NCBI GenBank assembly: GCA_031270215.1
Contig: JAISYB010000086.1
Span: 1-9,804 of the forward strand
Direction: 5' to 3'
Source: Streptococcaceae bacterium
GTDB lineage: Bacteria > Bacillota > Bacilli > Lactobacillales > Streptococcaceae
Length of the DNA stretch: 9,804 bases
Under the pieces are notes generated by a model. That model was not told where the DNA came from. It worked only from the letters and a program-made list of their open reading frames with translations, and searched no databases. This document shows positions 7,803-9,804 of the stretch, piece after piece. Positions within the stretch are counted from its first letter, which is position 1. The number at the start of each line of letters is the position of its first letter. The position numbers were made by a program, and so were the translations under genes.

Positions 7803-7831
7803 ATAATAGCAAAATAAACTTTATAATTCAA
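7803..7831 (-). promoter_or_regulatory. secA promoter
   Basis: On the minus strand TTGAAT (7831-7826) and TATTAT (7808-7803) are separated by 17 bases, and TGC directly ahead of TATTAT gives the extended -10 form TGn. The expected start near 7796 lies about 29 bases before the secA ATG. This is the best promoter match in the window. Confidence 0.7.
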
Positions 7832-7976
7832 TCAAATAAGACCTTTATTTAACCAAATTCAAACTTTCGCTGCTAAAAAGGCAAAAATGTTAAGACGCTT
7901 AACTCCCTACTCTCCCTGCTGCTTTAAAGTAAAAGACTTCCTTAGAGAGAAAATCGCCCAATTTTGCTTTGAAAAT

Positions 7977-8011
7977 AAAAAACTCTAGGTTGCAAAATGC
8001 CGCCTAGAAGT
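7977..8011 (-). terminator. Strong rho-independent terminator after the orphan fragment
   Basis: On the minus strand ACTTCTAGG (8011-8003) pairs with CCTAGAGT (7989-7982) with one bulged T; the inner part GGCGGC/GCAACC is partly paired around ATTTT. A run of six T follows (7982-7977) and then ATTTT. It begins 11 bases after the stop codon of the fragment ending at 8022, which suggests that this end was once a functional gene end. Confidence 0.75.
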
Positions 8012-8021
8012 CTTGATTTAA

Positions 8022-8300
8022 CTATGATTTGCTAATTTGATGTACTTTGATTTCATACGTCGAGCCGACATTTACTGTCGAGGACGTTTGCTGCGCAATT
8101 AAATTATAGATTGTCGTACTATTTTTCTTCAACGTATAAGTCTTACTGAATTTATCAGGGGCAATGCCTAGATATGAGCTACCATAGACATTACTTAAAT
8201 CATCCCAATTCGTTTTGCCAAAAAAGATATTCTCCCCATTAACATCAATTCTGACACCAACATTATCAGCTGAAATTGCGCACTTAGTGTAAAGTCGGTA
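8022..8300 (-). pseudogene. Orphan C-terminal coding fragment of an unknown, beta-rich protein
   Basis: The minus-strand frame is open and ends in TAG at 8022-8024, encoding 92 residues without any methionine or alternative start with a ribosome site. The product has alternating hydrophobic and polar residues typical of a beta-sandwich (GVRIDVNGENIFFG, YTLKKNSTTIYNL, STYEIKVHQI) and no signal or membrane segment. I do not recognise the family; the composition recalls domains of surface or phage-structural proteins, which is only an impression. Upstream, the same frame runs directly into a TnpB-like segment, so the original N-terminal part has been lost or replaced. The intact terminator at 7977-8011 shows that the 3' end is ancestral. 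Without a start it is not expected to be translated unless from an unseen position. Confidence 0.55.
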
Positions 8301-8462
8301 TTTTTCGTGTAGACGAGCGACTTTTATCTTTTGTTTTTGATAATTTTTCGCTTCAAAGAGATTGATACCCTTCTTTTTAGTTAATCATCTACGTCTTGAC
8401 AGCTTCTGTTGTTCACGTCTGAGCTTCTCTGCCATTTTTGATGTAAATATTTTCTTCCTTTT
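8301..8462 (-). pseudogene. Degraded TnpB (IS200/IS605 family OrfB) fragment
   Basis: The frame on the minus strand encodes KIFTSKMAEKLRREQQKLSR, an in-frame TGA at 8387-8385, then KKKGINLFEAKNYQKQKI and KVARLHEK. The pattern EKLRREQQKLSRR followed by NYQKQKxKVARLHEK is the characteristic helical stretch of TnpB proteins between the first and second RuvC catalytic residues, so neither catalytic acid is in the fragment. A further in-frame TGA at 8465-8463 closes it upstream, and no N-terminal part was found beyond. It is clearly non-functional: about 54 codons of some 370-430, one internal stop, no element ends recognised. It shows a past insertion and deletion event at this locus. Confidence 0.7.
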
Positions 8463-8526
8463 TCATTACTCCCCTAAATTTTCACTTTGTTAGACCCTTT
8501 TTAAACCATCATTTTTCAGGAAAATT

Positions 8527-8560
8527 TCTTGAACGTTTTATATCCCCTCTAGGTTCAAGA
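8527..8560. repeat. Inverted repeat TCTTGAAC/GTTCAAGA
   Basis: Two perfect 8-base arms (8527-8534 and 8553-8560) enclose 18 bases. On the plus strand the right arm is followed by five T (8561-8565), so it has the form of a weak plus-strand terminator with a large loop. It lies about 65 bases from the TnpB remnant on its upstream side, and could be a relic of an element end. Confidence 0.5.
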
Positions 8561-8643
8561 TTTTTCATTTACTACCACCAATCAAGGCGGCACTCCTAAA
8601 ACTTCCACTGACACCCCTCCATTTACCCTTTTTTTAATGTTTT

Positions 8644-8677
8644 GCAATCAATTTTCTAAAAATATGAGCAATCAATT
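8644..8677. repeat. Direct repeat GCAATCAATT, two copies
   Basis: Exact 10-base copies at 8644-8653 and 8668-8677, 24 bases apart. Close by, ATCTGCCAGA (8687-8696) and ATCTGCTAGA (8709-8718) form a second near-repeat 22 bases apart. In AT-rich DNA such repeats can occur by chance; the roughly two-turn spacing is the only hint of a protein-binding role. Confidence 0.4.
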
Positions 8678-8754
8678 AAATTACCAATCTGCCAGAAGTA
8701 TATCAGTTATCTGCTAGATTGACTAGTTAGTTTTTATTTATCCTTTGATAGAAA

Positions 8755-8766
8755 ATCTATATAGAT
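8755..8766. repeat. Perfect 12-base palindrome ATCTATATAGAT
   Basis: Self-complementary sequence in an AT-rich context with no gene start next to it. It could be an operator-like site, but there is no downstream gene to support that. Confidence 0.45.
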
Positions 8767-8800
8767 AAAATCTCCAGATAATAACATAGGGTGTTTGATG

Positions 8801-8872
8801 AGCCGAATCGTCCGCTAGTAATGTAAAGCTCTGAAAAAGCCAATCAAGCTAGCAAATACTGCGTGATCGGCT
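8801..8872. repeat. Imperfect inverted repeat with AGCCGA/TCGGCT ends
   Basis: The segment begins AGCCGAATCGTCCGCTAG (8801-8818) and ends with CTAGCAAATACTGCGTGA then TCGGCT (8867-8872). The outer six bases and the internal CTAG match as inverted copies with unequal spacing between them. It may be a small miniature-element relic or a chance structure. Confidence 0.35.
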
Positions 8873-9005
8873 AATATTTTATTGTTCGTGACATAGGTAA
8901 TTTTTTTAACACTATGAAACAAATCCCCGCCGTGTTGGCTTGCACTTTAATGCTTGGCTACCTTGTCAAACACTGCTACACTAGGATTATTTTCCTCAGG
9001 CGTTA

Positions 9006-9804
9006 TTAGTAACTAATCCATAACGCCGGATGAACCGAGAATGGGAAAAAGCTTGAATCGTTCACAAGGGGAACCTCGGAAAAAATCACAACCCTCCCAT
9101 TCATCCCCGCTAAAGCAGCCACATTATCATCCTGTTTTCCTGGCGAAGCAAGCCATGTGTTAAGAGTTGTAGCACCAAGCAGATAGTACCCCTTACCAGT
9201 GTCTTCAATTTCAAGTGAACTAGCAACTATATCGCCAAGCGTCGGCACAAAGGCGGTCAGAGTACCACCATTAGTAGCAAGAACAGTCTTATAACGGGCA
9301 TCCAAGCTAGAAAATTTTAAAGAACGCTCCCAGTTGGTTGGGGTAACTGAGTCATCTCCAGTCCTAACCTTAAAACCTTGTTCACTGCTAAGTCCATCGC
9401 TAAAGTCACTAAAACTTGGACAATCTTGCTTAATCGCCAGCACGCGCGCTTTATCGGCGGTATTTGTCATGTTGGCGTAGTAATTTTCCACTGCTTTTCT
9501 AACCGGACTAATCGCAAAACCACCATCACCAGTCTTGCCATAGTTATTGTTACCATCACTATCAAAGTAAGTAAGATACTCATTGCTAGCTGGAAGAAAA
9601 GTAAGCATCGCTGAAGCGTCAGTTCCCGTTCCTGTGGCATCATCACCATCTCCTCCAGCAACAGGTTGCGTTACTCCAGCCTCTTCATAGGTTAGCGGGG
9701 TTGTCCGGATAATCTTTGCCTTATGATTAGTCGTATCGTCCTCTAGTATCAGCCATTTGGCGTTGTCAAATCTCGTGACACCATTACGATTAAACGGTAC
9801 AGAA
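9006..9804 (-). CDS. C-terminal 265 residues of a DUF6273-like, probably secreted or surface protein (5' end beyond window)
   Basis: The frame is open from the window edge (first full codon 9803-9801) to TAA at 9006. The features match proteins with a DUF6273 domain: an opening RFDNAKWLILEDD followed by KAKIIRTTPLTY, a central VENYYANMTNTADKARVL, a WLASPG motif, and the ending FSVHPALWISY, which corresponds to the usual VRPALWL close. Such domains usually end large extracellular proteins of Firmicutes, and the function is unknown. Between the opening strand and the central helix sits a low-complexity Gly/Asp/Thr stretch (visible residues 49-65), probably a loop insertion. A methionine at 9608 is internal and should not be taken as the start. 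No sortase motif or membrane segment occurs at the C-terminus, so attachment, if any, lies upstream. The coding DNA is richer in G+C than its surroundings. No terminator was recognised after the stop. Confidence 0.7.
   Translation of the reverse strand, partial: SVPFNRNGVTRFDNAKWLILEDDTTNHKAKIIRTTPLTYEEAGVTQPVAGGDGDDATGTGTDASAMLTFLPASNEYLTYFDSDGNNNYGKTGDGGFAISPVRKAVENYYANMTNTADKARVLAIKQDCPSFSDFSDGLSSEQGFKVRTGDDSVTPTNWERSLKFSSLDARYKTVLATNGGTLTAFVPTLGDIVASSLEIEDTGKGYYLLGATTLNTWLASPGKQDDNVAALAGMNGRVVIFSEVPLVNDSSFFPFSVHPALWISY

Larger units (their letters stand above)
8466..9005. other. 540-base gene-free, AT-rich accessory stretch
   Basis: No complete gene was found. The part around 8641-8700 is 27% G+C by hand count, against 50% at 9241-9300. 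It contains an inverted repeat (8527-8560), a 10-base direct repeat (8644-8677), a 12-base palindrome (8755-8766) and an imperfect inverted repeat (8801-8872). A 43-codon open stretch without a start on the minus strand (8946-8818, containing HGGDLFHSVKKITYV) may be a decayed coding remnant or a repeat that happens to be open. Confidence 0.6.

Noticed and set aside
7889..7903. Palindrome GTTAAGACGCTTAAC ahead of secA
   Set aside because: Six-base arms with a three-base loop and no following T run on either side close enough for a terminator; it may be chance.
8415..8468. 17-codon ORF starting MKKEENIYIKNG on the minus strand
   Set aside because: The GGGGAG site is only two bases from the ATG, the peptide has no known relatives, and it is out of frame with the TnpB remnant it overlaps.
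9608..9610. Methionine codon at 9608 as the start of a 200-residue protein
   Set aside because: The same frame is open to the window edge and the upstream part encodes recognisable DUF6273-like sequence; no ribosome site precedes this ATG.

Overview
The window looks like a chromosomal segment of a low-G+C Gram-positive coccus, most likely a Streptococcus or close relative. The evidence is the sequence of SecA with its C-terminal zinc-binding tail, two tandem DAHP synthase genes directly downstream of secA, and an Spx regulator followed by a UPF0223 protein and an inositol-monophosphatase-like protein. Shine-Dalgarno sites are strong and AT-rich promoters fit the sigma-A type. Every convincing gene is on the minus strand, so transcription runs from high to low coordinates.

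Reading in transcription order: (1) 9804-9006 is the C-terminal part of a probably secreted or surface protein whose last part resembles the DUF6273 fold. (2) 9005-7977 is an accessory, partly decayed stretch. It holds AT-rich DNA with several inverted and direct repeats, a degraded TnpB (IS200/IS605 family) fragment, and an orphan 92-residue C-terminal coding fragment with an intact terminator behind it. (3) 7831-7803 is a good promoter for secA (7767-5221). A terminator-like hairpin separates secA from the tandem pair of class I DAHP synthases (5140-4109 and 4092-3064), and a second candidate terminator follows them. (4) A 450-base intergenic region carries a good promoter for spx (2613-2215). 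(5) Behind spx, past a symmetrical terminator hairpin, lies a compact cluster: UPF0223 protein, overlapping by 4 bases with the IMPase-like gene, then an M3-family oligoendopeptidase cut by the window edge.

The functional content is mostly housekeeping: protein export (SecA), entry to the shikimate pathway (two DAHP synthases), redox and stress control (Spx), phosphoester hydrolysis and peptide hydrolysis. I found no convincing new defence, RNA or biosynthetic system. The least ordinary part is 7977-9804, where an insertion-sequence remnant is joined in frame to the tail of an unrelated unknown protein, next to a surface-protein gene and a cluster of small palindromes. The positioning of terminators just ahead of aroG and the UPF0223 gene, without a clear promoter behind them, is the most testable regulatory observation.
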